Shown here in pieces: positions 8,499 to 16,882 of a stretch of 64,000 nucleotides of DNA; the stretch's first letter is position 1, and every line of letters starts with the position of its first letter. This stretch comes from JAFKKS01 sp050187875. Its GTDB lineage: Bacteria; Pseudomonadota; Alphaproteobacteria; Rhizobiales; Xanthobacteraceae. The notes beneath the pieces are model-generated. The model was not told the DNA's origin and searched no databases. It saw nothing but the letters and a program-made list of their open reading frames with translations. Location of the stretch: contig JBFWXB010000001.1 of assembly GCA_050187875.1 (NCBI GenBank), forward strand, positions 62,001 to 126,000. The letters are read 5' to 3'. A program made the translations under genes and the position numbers.

Positions 8499-9446
8499 AT
8501 GATGCCCGTGAAATTCCGGAAGTGGCTGACGACCGCCGCAGCCGTGGCTCTTATGTTCGCCGCGACGGATGCGATGGCTCAGGCCAAGAAGCGGATCGCG
8601 CTGGTTCAGGCGCACCAGGAATCGCGCTTTCGCATCGATCTCAACGCCGGTGCGACGGAAGAGGCCAAGAAGCTCGGCGTCGACCTCGTCATCTATAACG
8701 CCAACAACAATCCCGCCCTGCAGAACGACGCGATGGAGACCTATGTCAACGACAAGGTCGACGCCATCCTCGTGCTGGCCATCGACGCGAACGGCATCAA
8801 GCCGTCCATCGCCGACGCTGTGAAGGCCGGCATTCCCGTGCTCGCGGTCGACACCGTAGTCGACGGCGCCAACCAGGCGAATATCGGCGTCGACAACAAG
8901 GATGTCGGCAATCAACTCGGCCGCCTCGTTGGCGACTATGTGAAAAAGGGCCTGAACGGGACGGCTGAAGTCGGCGTCGTCGGCGCCCTCAACTCCTTCA
9001 TTCAAAATCTGCGGCTTGACGGCTTCAAGGAAGGGCTTAGCGCGACCGCACCCAACGCGAAGATCGTCGGCACCGTCGACGGGCAGAACACACAGAACGT
9101 TGCGCAGAACGTCGCCGAGGCGCTGCTGACGGCCAATCCGAAGCTCTCGGTCATCTACGCGACCGGCGAGCCGGCGATGGTCGGCGTCATGGCGGCGGTT
9201 CAATCGCAGAGCGCCCAAAAGCGCGTCAAGGTTTTCGGCTGGGATCTGAACGCACAATCGGTCAAGGCGATCGACGAGGGTTGGGTTAGCGTCGTGGCGC
9301 AGCAGGAAGCGGCCAAGCTCGGCTCGACGGCCGTCGCCACCGCTGTGAAACTGCTGAAAGGTGAGAAGATCGACGCGAAGGTCAGCGTGCCGGTGTCGAT
9401 CGTCGACAAGAGCAACATCGACCAGTTCCGCGGACGATTCAAATAA
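8499..9446 (+). CDS. Ribose/sugar-type ABC transporter substrate-binding protein
   Basis: This 315-aa periplasmic binding protein belongs to the RbsB-like family (Peripla_BP_4). Its signal peptide, from the ATG at 8499, reads MMPVKFRKWLTTAAAVALMFAATDAMAQA. The mature part starts KKRIALVQAHQESRFRIDLNAGATEEAKKLG, typical of the first Rossmann lobe. CGGAGA lies upstream of the start. The frame opens at 8337, but that stretch contains the promoter and operator. It is followed after 17 bp by its ATPase and then by the permease. The ligand is probably a sugar or cyclitol-like compound, by family only. Confidence 0.92.
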   Translation: MMPVKFRKWLTTAAAVALMFAATDAMAQAKKRIALVQAHQESRFRIDLNAGATEEAKKLGVDLVIYNANNNPALQNDAMETYVNDKVDAILVLAIDANGIKPSIADAVKAGIPVLAVDTVVDGANQANIGVDNKDVGNQLGRLVGDYVKKGLNGTAEVGVVGALNSFIQNLRLDGFKEGLSATAPNAKIVGTVDGQNTQNVAQNVAEALLTANPKLSVIYATGEPAMVGVMAAVQSQSAQKRVKVFGWDLNAQSVKAIDEGWVSVVAQQEAAKLGSTAVATAVKLLKGEKIDAKVSVPVSIVDKSNIDQFRGRFK

Positions 9447-9463
9447 GCAGCCGAGGCGACGAG

Positions 9464-10258
9464 ATGAGCGGCACTCCGCTTGAGAGACGCATCGATGCTC
9501 CCCGCGTCACGATGTCGGGGATCGTCAAAACCTATGGTCCGATCAAGTCGCTTCGCGGCGTCAACCTGACGCTTGGCGCCGGCGAAGTGCTGGGCCTCGT
9601 GGGCGACAACGGCGCCGGCAAGTCGACCTTGACGAAAATCCTGTCGGGAGCGGTGGCTCCCGACGGCGGCCGCATCGTCATCAATGGCGAAGACGTGCAA
9701 TTCCGCAGCCCCGCCGATGCGCGGCGCAAGCGGATCGAGATGGTCTATCAGGACCTCTCGCTGTGCGACACCGTCGACGTCGCCGGCAATCTGTTCATGG
9801 GCCGCGAGAAGATCCGCCGCGTCGCCGGCGTTCCGCTTCTCGACCACCATGCGATGCATGAGCAGGCGCGCACGATGCTGGAAGGTCTCGGCATCCGCAT
9901 TCCTGACACGCGCGCGCTGGTCGGCAACCTCTCCGGCGGGCAGCGTCAGGCGATCGCGATCTCGCGCGCCGTCTCGTTCGACCCGCTCGTCCTCATCATG
10001 GACGAGCCGACGGCGGCGCTCGCCGTCGCCGAGGTCGAGGCGGTACTCGAGATCATTCGACAAGTGAGCGCGCGCGGCGTCAGCGTCATTCTCGTGACCC
10101 ACCGCCTGCAGGATCTCTTCCTCGTCTGCGACCGCATCATGGTCATGTATGAAGGCACCAACGTCGCCTCCCCCAAGGTGAGCGAGACGAGCCTGCCGGA
10201 AGTCGTCGAACTCATCGTCGGCCGCAAGTTCGAAGCGGCATCGGCCCGCGCGCATTAG
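9464..10258 (+). CDS. Ribose-type ABC transporter ATP-binding protein, single domain
   Basis: This 264-aa ATPase carries one nucleotide-binding domain: Walker A GDNGAGKST, signature LSGGQRQAIAISRAV, Walker B LVLIMDEPTAALAV and the switch HRLQD. RbsA and XylG have two such domains in about 500 residues. This protein therefore belongs to the short FrcA-like group that works as a homodimer. The ATG at 9464 follows the binding-protein gene closely and the permease starts 10 bp later. Confidence 0.92.
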   Translation: MSGTPLERRIDAPRVTMSGIVKTYGPIKSLRGVNLTLGAGEVLGLVGDNGAGKSTLTKILSGAVAPDGGRIVINGEDVQFRSPADARRKRIEMVYQDLSLCDTVDVAGNLFMGREKIRRVAGVPLLDHHAMHEQARTMLEGLGIRIPDTRALVGNLSGGQRQAIAISRAVSFDPLVLIMDEPTAALAVAEVEAVLEIIRQVSARGVSVILVTHRLQDLFLVCDRIMVMYEGTNVASPKVSETSLPEVVELIVGRKFEAASARAH

Positions 10259-10268
10259 TGGGACAATC

Positions 10269-11276
10269 ATGAGCGCTGTAGCAGAACGAGCAAACGATCG
10301 GCACACCCCGCTGTCCATGGGGCGGCGGCTGGTGGTCGATCATTCCGGCGTGCTGAGCATCGCGGTGTTCGTCGTCGCCTGCTGCGTCATCTTCTCCCTG
10401 ATCACCGACAACTTCCTGACCTCGCACAATCTGCTCGGCGTGCTGCGCCAGGCGGCGCCGCTGATCATCGCTTCTTGCGCGATGACCTTCGTCATCACGA
10501 CAGGCGGGATCGACCTCTCCGTCGGCTCCATCGGCGCCGTCGCAGGCGTCGTCGCCGCGGCGGCGCTGCATTGGTGGGGGTTCTCGTCGGGCCCGGCGAT
10601 CGCGCTTGCCATCATCATCGGCGGCGCCATCGGACTCCTGCACGGCTATCTCGTCGCCTACGAAGGCATCCCGCCCTTCATCGTCACGTTGACGTCGCTG
10701 TTCATCTATCGCGGCGTGGCGCTCCTCGTGACGGAAGGTTATTCGATCCCGCTGCCGCCCGGCTCCGTCTTCGTCGAGATCGGTCGCGGCTGGCTGTTCG
10801 GCGTGCCAGTGCCGGTCCTACTCGCGGTGCTCGCCTTGATCATCGCCTTCATCGCGCTCAACCACATGCGCTTCGGCCGCTACGTCACCGGCATCGGCGC
10901 AAACGCTGAGGGTGTGCGCCGCTCCGGCGTCAATATCCGCCGCGTCACCACTGCGGTTTATATCTGGTCGGGCATGGTGGCCGCCTTCGCCGGCTTGATC
11001 GTCACCGCGCGGCTGGGCAGCGGGTCCGCCAACCAAGGCGTTATGTTCGAGCTCGACGTGATCGCGGCCGTCGTGCTCGGAAGCACCAGCCTGTTCGGCG
11101 GCCGCGGCACGATCGTCGGCACGCTGTTCGGCGCGCTCGCCATCGCCATCATCCAGAACGGCCTCATCCTCGCGCGCGTCTCGCCCTACTACACGCAGAT
11201 CGCGACCGGCGTCATCATCATCGTCGCCATCTGGCTCAACACACGGCTTCTGTCGCGCCCCGTCCGCAAGACCTGA
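10269..11276 (+). CDS. Ribose-type ABC transporter permease
   Basis: This 335-aa inner-membrane permease is of the RbsC/FrcC family (BPD_transp_2), with eight to ten hydrophobic segments. The family motif ITTGGIDLSVGSIGAVAGVVAA and the C-terminal coupling region NAEGVRRSGVNIRRVTTAVYIWSG are present, followed by VVLGSTSLFGGRGTIVGTLFGAL. It sits between the ATPase gene and the phosphotriesterase-like gene, which begins 1 bp after its stop. All three importer parts are therefore adjacent and intact. Confidence 0.93.
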   Translation: MSAVAERANDRHTPLSMGRRLVVDHSGVLSIAVFVVACCVIFSLITDNFLTSHNLLGVLRQAAPLIIASCAMTFVITTGGIDLSVGSIGAVAGVVAAAALHWWGFSSGPAIALAIIIGGAIGLLHGYLVAYEGIPPFIVTLTSLFIYRGVALLVTEGYSIPLPPGSVFVEIGRGWLFGVPVPVLLAVLALIIAFIALNHMRFGRYVTGIGANAEGVRRSGVNIRRVTTAVYIWSGMVAAFAGLIVTARLGSGSANQGVMFELDVIAAVVLGSTSLFGGRGTIVGTLFGALAIAIIQNGLILARVSPYYTQIATGVIIIVAIWLNTRLLSRPVRKT

Positions 11277-11277
11277 C

Positions 11278-12396
11278 ATGACGGATCTGGACGCGCTGTT
11301 TCAGCGGCCGGCCGCGCCACCGATCGGGGTCACGAGCGGTCATGTCATGACGGTGCTCGGCCCCCTGCCTGTCGCGCGCATGGGGATCACGCTCCCGCAC
11401 GAGCATATCCTTCTCGACGGATCGAAGAAATGGCGTCCGGCCTGCAATTGCGGCCAAGTGGCGGACCTTGCCGAGCGCCCCCTCAGCATGGACATCCTTG
11501 GGGAGCTGCGCGTCGCGCCCGTCGCCAATCGCGACAACTGCATGCTCGACGACGTCGATCTCGCCGTCGAGGAGCTTGCAAAATTCAAGACGCTCGGCGG
11601 GGAGACGATCGTCGACGCGACCAGCGCCGGGATCGGGCGCGACCCGAAGGCGCTGCAGGATATCTCCCGCCGGACCGGGCTCAACATCGTCATGGGGTGC
11701 GGATTCTATCTCTCCCCCGCCCATCCTGCTTCGGTCGCGACAAAGTCGATCGACGAACTTGCGGACGAGATGGTCTACGAGGTCGGCGGGATGGAGACTC
11801 GCCCGCGCGTGCTCGCCGGCTTGATCGGCGAGATCGGCGTGTCGCCGGAATTCGTTCCCGACGAAGAAAAATGCCTGCGCGCGGCGGCGCGCGCGTCCGC
11901 GCGTACCAAAGTGCCGCTCTCGATCCATCTTCCCGGTTGGGAACGTTATGGCGAACGCGTCCTCGACATCGTCGAGGAGGAAGGCGCCGACCTCGCCCAC
12001 GCCATCCTCTGCCATATGAATCCGAGCCACGAGGATCTGCCCTATCAGCGCCGCCTCGCCGCGCGCGGCGCCTTCCTCGAATACGACATGATCGGCATCG
12101 ACTTCTATTTCGGCGAGAAGCAGGTGCAATCCCCGTCCGACGAGCAGAACGCGCGCGCCATTTGCCGGCTGATCGAGGACGGGTTCCTCGATCGCCTGCT
12201 GCTCTCGCACGACGTCTTCCTGAAGATGATGCTGATGAAATATGGCGGCTTCGGATATGGCCACATCCTCAAGAACTTCGTACCGCGCTTGCGCACGCAT
12301 GGCCTCGGCGAGCGCCAGTTGAGGACGCTCTTGGTCGACAATCCGCGCCGTGTTTTTTCGGCGGAGACGGTGGCCTCCCCTGCGGCGGCGCATTGA
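11278..12396 (+). CDS. Phosphotriesterase-family metal hydrolase (Php/lactonase-like)
   Basis: This 372-aa TIM-barrel amidohydrolase belongs to the phosphotriesterase family. Metal ligands can be followed: HEH near residue 40, the bridging acid in AGLIGEIGVS, His in PLSIHLPG, His in AILCHMNPSHED and Asp in LLLSHDVF. The bridging position is Glu, as in E. coli Php, not the carboxylated Lys of true phosphotriesterase. A lactonase or other ester hydrolase is therefore more likely than an organophosphatase. It is the last gene of the importer operon, so it probably acts on the imported compound or its metabolite. Confidence 0.88.
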   Translation: MTDLDALFQRPAAPPIGVTSGHVMTVLGPLPVARMGITLPHEHILLDGSKKWRPACNCGQVADLAERPLSMDILGELRVAPVANRDNCMLDDVDLAVEELAKFKTLGGETIVDATSAGIGRDPKALQDISRRTGLNIVMGCGFYLSPAHPASVATKSIDELADEMVYEVGGMETRPRVLAGLIGEIGVSPEFVPDEEKCLRAAARASARTKVPLSIHLPGWERYGERVLDIVEEEGADLAHAILCHMNPSHEDLPYQRRLAARGAFLEYDMIGIDFYFGEKQVQSPSDEQNARAICRLIEDGFLDRLLLSHDVFLKMMLMKYGGFGYGHILKNFVPRLRTHGLGERQLRTLLVDNPRRVFSAETVASPAAAH

Positions 12397-12851
12397 GCTA
12401 TTCTGGACGCGCCGCGCGACCGCACGAAAGTAAAAATCGATAATCGATTGACTTTACATGGCAGCTCCTCACGAGAAAAGGAGCAGGCAAATTAGACATG
12501 TTTTGACGAAAAAAGGGAACGCATTCGCTTCGTGGGCGCCATTCATTCACGCACCGCTGCTGGAACTTTTCAATTGCATCGCATGGCCGGTCGTTGCCGC
12601 GACTTGCGGTAGCGGATCGGATCCAAGGGCGGTCCGCGTCGATGTCGGCGCGCGCATGTGGCAGATGCGGTCTTAGACGCCCTCAGATTAGGAAAATATC
12701 GTTTATAATGAACCGTGGAGCTTCGTTGCGCTGAATGCCGTCTCGCTTGCGTCCGCAATTGGCGCTGCAGGGTTCCCGTTGGTGGAGATCGCACTGATCG
12801 TCGTTCTCTCGAACATTTTTGGCCAACTCGGGCTTATAGGCTTAACGTCCG
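12397..12851. other. 455-bp gap between convergent genes with an operator-like dyad and a possible gene relic
   Basis: No intact gene is supported here. The gap holds the dyad at 12435-12449, a TATAAT at 12704-12709, and an ATG-less open frame (12692-12877) whose translation is hydrophobic. A short plus-strand frame at 12458-12676 has no strong ribosome binding site and no family resemblance. Confidence 0.5.
12435..12449. promoter_or_regulatory. Operator-like inverted repeat AATCGAT-A-ATCGATT
   Basis: Two perfect 7-bp arms flank one base (AATCGATAATCGATT). GTAAA (12430-12434) and TTTAC (12453-12457) lie outside them. The form resembles binding sites of GntR-type regulators, but both flanking genes end here, so the site has no obvious target. 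It may be left over from a lost gene. Confidence 0.4.
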
Positions 12852-12877
12852 TCAAAAAAACGCGTCGACGCCGGTGA
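12692..12877 (+). pseudogene. Possible relic of a membrane-protein gene
   Basis: A 61-codon frame lacking a start codon follows a TAG at 12689-12691. Its middle reads WSFVALNAVSLASAIGAAGF and then PLVEIALIVVLSNIFGQLGL, which looks like membrane helices. It ends in KKTRRRR and overlaps the 3' end of the acyl-CoA dehydrogenase gene. It could be a decayed transporter C-terminus or chance. Confidence 0.2.
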
Positions 12878-13997
12878 GCTGGCGGCCGATGACGAGCTGG
12901 TTGATCTGTGTCGTGCCATCGGGGATCGTCAGCATGCGCGCGTCGCGGAAATACTTCTCGACCGGGAATTCGCAGCTGATGCCGAAGGCACCATGCACCT
13001 GGATGGAGTTCGATGCGACGCGCAGCGCCGCTTCGGTGGTGAACGCCTTGGCGATCGAGGACTCGATGGCGCAGCGCTGGCCTTGCGCCATCATCCAGAG
13101 CGCGCGGTAGACGAGAAGCTTCGCGGCATGGACATCCGTCGCCATCGAAGCGAGCAGGCCCTGCACGAGCTGATGCCCGGCGATCGGCTTGCCGAAAGCC
13201 TGGCGCTCGCCGGCATAGCGGATGCTGGCGTCGAGCGCGGCTTGCGCGGTGCCGAGCGCGAGCGTCGAGACGAAGCAGCGCGAGCGCTCGAAGCCTTTCA
13301 TGGTCTCGCGCAGTCCCCGGCCGAGGCCGCCCATCATGTTCTCTTCGGGCACGACAACGTCTTCGAAAATGATCTGGCCCAGCGGCCAGCTGTTCATCCC
13401 GAGTTTCGAGATCTCCACCGTCTTGAAGCCGTGCTCCTTTCGATCGACGAGGAACATCGTGAATTCCGACTCGTCGGTCTTGGCGACAACGATGGTGAGG
13501 TCGGCGATGCTGGCGTTCGAGATCCACATCTTTTCGCCGGTGATGCGGTAATGCTTGCCGTCGCGCACCGCGCGAGTGCGCATCTCGCGCACGCTCGAGC
13601 CGATGCCGGGCTCGCTGATCGCGGAGCAGCCGATGATGTCGCCGGAGAGGAGGCCCGGCAGATAGCGCGCCTTGAGCTCGGGCGAGCCAGTGCGTGCGAC
13701 TTTCAGCGCCGCGCCCTCCGCGACGAAGGATACGCCCGCGAGATCGGCCGATACGCGTGAGAGCTCCTCGTAGAGGAGGCCGCTAGTGAGAAAGTCGAGG
13801 CCAAGCCCGCCGTCCTCCGCCGACACCCAACCGGCGCCAACACCATATTGTCCCGCCGTCTTGAGAAGATGATGCGCGACCTCCTTCGGGAACATCTCCC
13901 CGTGGTGCTTGCGCGTCACTGGCGCGATGTCACGCTCGATCACGCGGCGCCATGCATTGAGCGCCATCTCTTGATCTTCGGAGAGTGCAAAATCCAC
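12852..13997 (-). CDS. Acyl-CoA dehydrogenase family protein
   Basis: This 381-aa flavoenzyme would desaturate an acyl-CoA at C2-C3, passing electrons to ETF. The N-terminal helical domain, the beta-domain FAD motif (CSAISEPGIGSSVREMRT and ISNASIADLTIVVAKT) and the C-terminal helical domain (QAFGKPIAGHQLVQGLLA, QVHGAFGISCEFPVEKYFRDARM) are complete. At the usual catalytic Glu of YEGTS the sequence reads IPDGTTQ, with Asp at D360. A subgroup acting on branched or cyclic acyl-CoAs is one possibility, but that is inference. It is the last gene of the leftward locus, 18 bp after the CoA-transferase. Confidence 0.92.
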   Translation of the reverse strand: MDFALSEDQEMALNAWRRVIERDIAPVTRKHHGEMFPKEVAHHLLKTAGQYGVGAGWVSAEDGGLGLDFLTSGLLYEELSRVSADLAGVSFVAEGAALKVARTGSPELKARYLPGLLSGDIIGCSAISEPGIGSSVREMRTRAVRDGKHYRITGEKMWISNASIADLTIVVAKTDESEFTMFLVDRKEHGFKTVEISKLGMNSWPLGQIIFEDVVVPEENMMGGLGRGLRETMKGFERSRCFVSTLALGTAQAALDASIRYAGERQAFGKPIAGHQLVQGLLASMATDVHAAKLLVYRALWMMAQGQRCAIESSIAKAFTTEAALRVASNSIQVHGAFGISCEFPVEKYFRDARMLTIPDGTTQINQLVIGRQLTGVDAFF

Positions 13998-14015
13998 GGA
14001 AGAGATCCTTCGCAG

Positions 14016-15173
14016 TTAGTCGGCTTTGCCCAGCCAGTCCTTGACGATGGTGTCGTTGTGCTCGCCGAGGTTCGGCGGCGCCGTCCATTCGTCGGTGATA
14101 TCGAAGCCGCTGTATTTCACCGCGGGGCCGATCACCGAAAGCTCGCCGTAATCGGCGTGCGCAACCTTCTGCACCATGCCGCGATGCAGTGCCTGCGGAT
14201 GCTTGAAGACCTGTTCCATGGTGTTGACGGGCGAGCAGGGGACTTGTGCGTCGGCGAGCGCCTTCACGAGGCCCGCGACCTTCCACTTTTTCACTTCCGC
14301 GTCGAGCAGGCCGTAGAGCACGTCGCGATTGGCGACGCGGCCCTTCAGTTCGACGAAGCGCGGATCGGTTGAAAGCTCCGTGCGGCCGAGCACCTTCATG
14401 AAGCGTTCGAACAGATTCTGCACGCCCGCCCCGATGACCACCCAACCGTCGGAAACCTCGAACGCCTTGTACGGCACAAGGTTGGCGTGCTCCGAGCCCC
14501 ATTTGCCGCGGCTGACGCCGGTGGTCAGATATTCTATGCCAGCATCGACCAGGAAGGTGATCTCGCTTTCGAAAAGGCTGGTGTCGATGCGCTGGCCCTT
14601 ACCCGTGCGCTCGCGCGCGAACAGCGCGGTCGTGATCGCACCCATCGCATATTGGCCGCAGACGAGATCGAAAGCGGAGGTGCCGAGCTTGATCGGCTCC
14701 CCGCCGCGCTGGCCGGTGAGGCTCATATAGCCGCCTTCAGCCTGGATGGTGAGATCGAACGCACCGACATCCTTGTACGGCCCGTCGGCGCCGAGGCCGG
14801 ACATCGCGCAGAAGATGAGCCTTGGATTTTCCGCCGCAAGGGACTCATAGCCGAGACCGAGACGGTCCATTACACCGGGCCGGAAATTCTCGACGATCAC
14901 ATCCGCTGCGAGCGCGAGACGCCGCGCCAGCGCCCTGCCCTCCTCTTTGCGCATATCGATGACGATCGAGCGCTTGTTGCGGTTTACGGCGAGGTAACTG
15001 AAGCTGAAGCCTTTGTAGAAGGGTGGACCTTGCGGGCGGATTGTATCGCCCTCCGGGGCTTCCACCTTTGCGACATCGGCGCCGAGGTCGCCGAGCAGCA
15101 TGGTGCAAAACGGGCCTGCGAACAGGCGCGTGAAATCCAAAACCTTGATTCCGTCCAGCGGCTTCCCAGCCAT
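14016..15173 (-). CDS. CaiB/BaiF family (class III) CoA-transferase
   Basis: This 385-aa enzyme moves CoA between carboxylic acids through an aspartyl-CoA anhydride. The family opening LDGIKVLDFTRLFAGPFCTMLLGDLGADVAKVE and the catalytic D140 (GAFDLTIQAEGG) are present, and the length is normal for the family. The protein probably activates the imported acid to its CoA thioester for the neighbouring acyl-CoA dehydrogenase. It lies 19 bp after the flavoprotein gene in the same operon. Donor and acceptor cannot be deduced. Confidence 0.93.
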   Translation of the reverse strand: MAGKPLDGIKVLDFTRLFAGPFCTMLLGDLGADVAKVEAPEGDTIRPQGPPFYKGFSFSYLAVNRNKRSIVIDMRKEEGRALARRLALAADVIVENFRPGVMDRLGLGYESLAAENPRLIFCAMSGLGADGPYKDVGAFDLTIQAEGGYMSLTGQRGGEPIKLGTSAFDLVCGQYAMGAITTALFARERTGKGQRIDTSLFESEITFLVDAGIEYLTTGVSRGKWGSEHANLVPYKAFEVSDGWVVIGAGVQNLFERFMKVLGRTELSTDPRFVELKGRVANRDVLYGLLDAEVKKWKVAGLVKALADAQVPCSPVNTMEQVFKHPQALHRGMVQKVAHADYGELSVIGPAVKYSGFDITDEWTAPPNLGEHNDTIVKDWLGKAD

Positions 15174-15192
15174 GCCGGCTTCCTCCTCGATG

Positions 15193-16866
15193 TCAGTGGA
15201 TTGGCAGGTCTTCGCGCACCGGCTTGCCGTCGGCCCCTTGCCGGAAGGCGATGTGCTTGAGCCAGTGCGCGTCGTCCATGTCCGGAAAGTCCGTGCGCTG
15301 ATGCGCGCCGCGGCTTTCCGTACGGGCTAGCGCGGCGTCGACGATCATGCTCGACGTCGCCAGCATGTGCTCGAGCTCGAGCGTCTCGACCGCCTGATCG
15401 GTGTCGGCGATCGCGATGGCGTTGAGTGCGCCGTAGCATACGTCGAGCGCGGCGCGCCCCTCACGCAGCGAAGCTTCGCTGCGCCAGATGCCGGCGGCAC
15501 GCGGCATAATCTCGCGCACCTTATCCTTGATCTCCTGCGCGCGCACGTCGCCCGTGCGGCCGATGCGGGCGCGCAGGTTGTCGACGGCTGCTCGCGCGAT
15601 CGTCTCCCAATCTCGCGCGTGCGGCGCGAACATCCCCGCGGCCGCGCCGCGGCCAGCGAGCGCGCCGAAGACGAGCGTGTCGCTACAGCCATTGCCGGCG
15701 AGCCGGCTTGCGCCGTGCACGCCGCCGGCAGACTCGCCGCCGGCATAAAGTCCCGACACGCCGGACCAACCGGTGTCGTCGATGGAGACGCCGCCCATCT
15801 GGCTATGCGCGGCGGGACGCACATGCGGCGGAGTCACGGCGGGATCGACGCCGGCATTGCGCAGGCGCCGGACATGCGAGACGTAGCCTTCGAGGATGTC
15901 CTTTGGCAGAACGGTCGTGTCAAAGATCACCGAGCTGTCAGACAGGCCGCGCCCTTCGTCGATCTCTTTTTGGATGCAGAGCGACATCTTCGCTTTTTCG
16001 ATCTGCTTTTCGCCATGCTCCGGGTTGTAGCGGAACATGAAGCGCTCACCCTCGGCGTTCACCAAGTGCGCGCCGTCGCCGAGCATTGCGGTCGGCATCT
16101 CCATGCCACGGCATTCCTCGGGCCAGACCGTGACGACGGGCTCGAACTGCACGAACTCCATGTCGGTGAGGCGTGCGCCGACTTTGAGCGCGAGGCCGTA
16201 GGCGTCACTCCCGACATCGACCGGGTAGGTGCTATCGCTATAGATGCGCCCGATCCCGCCCATGGCGAGAACGACCGCGCGGGCAAAAATCGCCGAGAAC
16301 TCTTGCGCACGGCGATCCCAGAGAAGTGCGCCAACCACCTCGTCCCCGTCGCGCAGGAGATCGACGACCTTGCGCCCGGCGAGCGTTTCGACGCCGATCT
16401 TCGCCGCGTGGGCGGCGAGATGCTCCATGGTCACACGGCCCGTGCCTTCGGCGATGAAGATCGAGCGCGGATAGGTGTTGCCTGAAAGGTGCCGCTGCGC
16501 CACGCGATCACCTTTCATCGCGAACGGCACGCCGATCGCCGAAAGCTCGCGCCAAGCATCAGCGGCTTGATACGCCATGACTTTCACAAGGCGCCGGTCG
16601 TTGAGGTGATACCCGCCGCGGACCATGTCGTCGAAAAAAACTTCCGGGCGATCCCGCGCGTCCGCCTGGGCGATCGGCGCGTTGCAGCCGATGATGTAGG
16701 GCGAGGCCCCGCGGGCGAGATAGGCTATCGTCACCGCGACGCCCTTCTCACGCGCCGCGACGGCGGCGCGGTGGCCGGCAAGGCCGCCGCCGAGCACAAG
16801 AACGTCGGTCTTGATGTGTGCGATGTTCAACGGCACGTCGGACTCGCGCAGGCTCGAAGGTGACAC
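15193..16866 (-). CDS. FAD-binding fumarate reductase/succinate dehydrogenase-like flavoprotein
   Basis: This 557-aa flavoprotein belongs to the SdhA/FrdA/aspartate oxidase superfamily. It has an N-terminal dinucleotide fold (DVLVLGGGLAGHRAAVAARE), a capping region, HSQMGGVSID and the FAD-binding LYAGGESAGGVHGASRLAGNG, then a helical C-terminal domain. The motif that usually reads QFHPT is QFEPV here (E242). The longest start, a GTG at 16866, lies 16 bp after the ABC ATPase stop; GTG at 16836 (MPLNIAHIKTD) is possible. No iron-sulfur or membrane-anchor subunit is nearby, so it may work as a soluble dehydrogenase or oxidase on the imported acid. Confidence 0.88.
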   Translation of the reverse strand: MSPSSLRESDVPLNIAHIKTDVLVLGGGLAGHRAAVAAREKGVAVTIAYLARGASPYIIGCNAPIAQADARDRPEVFFDDMVRGGYHLNDRRLVKVMAYQAADAWRELSAIGVPFAMKGDRVAQRHLSGNTYPRSIFIAEGTGRVTMEHLAAHAAKIGVETLAGRKVVDLLRDGDEVVGALLWDRRAQEFSAIFARAVVLAMGGIGRIYSDSTYPVDVGSDAYGLALKVGARLTDMEFVQFEPVVTVWPEECRGMEMPTAMLGDGAHLVNAEGERFMFRYNPEHGEKQIEKAKMSLCIQKEIDEGRGLSDSSVIFDTTVLPKDILEGYVSHVRRLRNAGVDPAVTPPHVRPAAHSQMGGVSIDDTGWSGVSGLYAGGESAGGVHGASRLAGNGCSDTLVFGALAGRGAAAGMFAPHARDWETIARAAVDNLRARIGRTGDVRAQEIKDKVREIMPRAAGIWRSEASLREGRAALDVCYGALNAIAIADTDQAVETLELEHMLATSSMIVDAALARTESRGAHQRTDFPDMDDAHWLKHIAFRQGADGKPVREDLPIH

Positions 16867-16882
16867 CGAAAGGGTAGCATCG

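Noticed and set aside
12458..12676. 72-codon open frame in the convergent gap
   Set aside because: No ribosome binding site and no family resemblance. It runs toward an empty gap.
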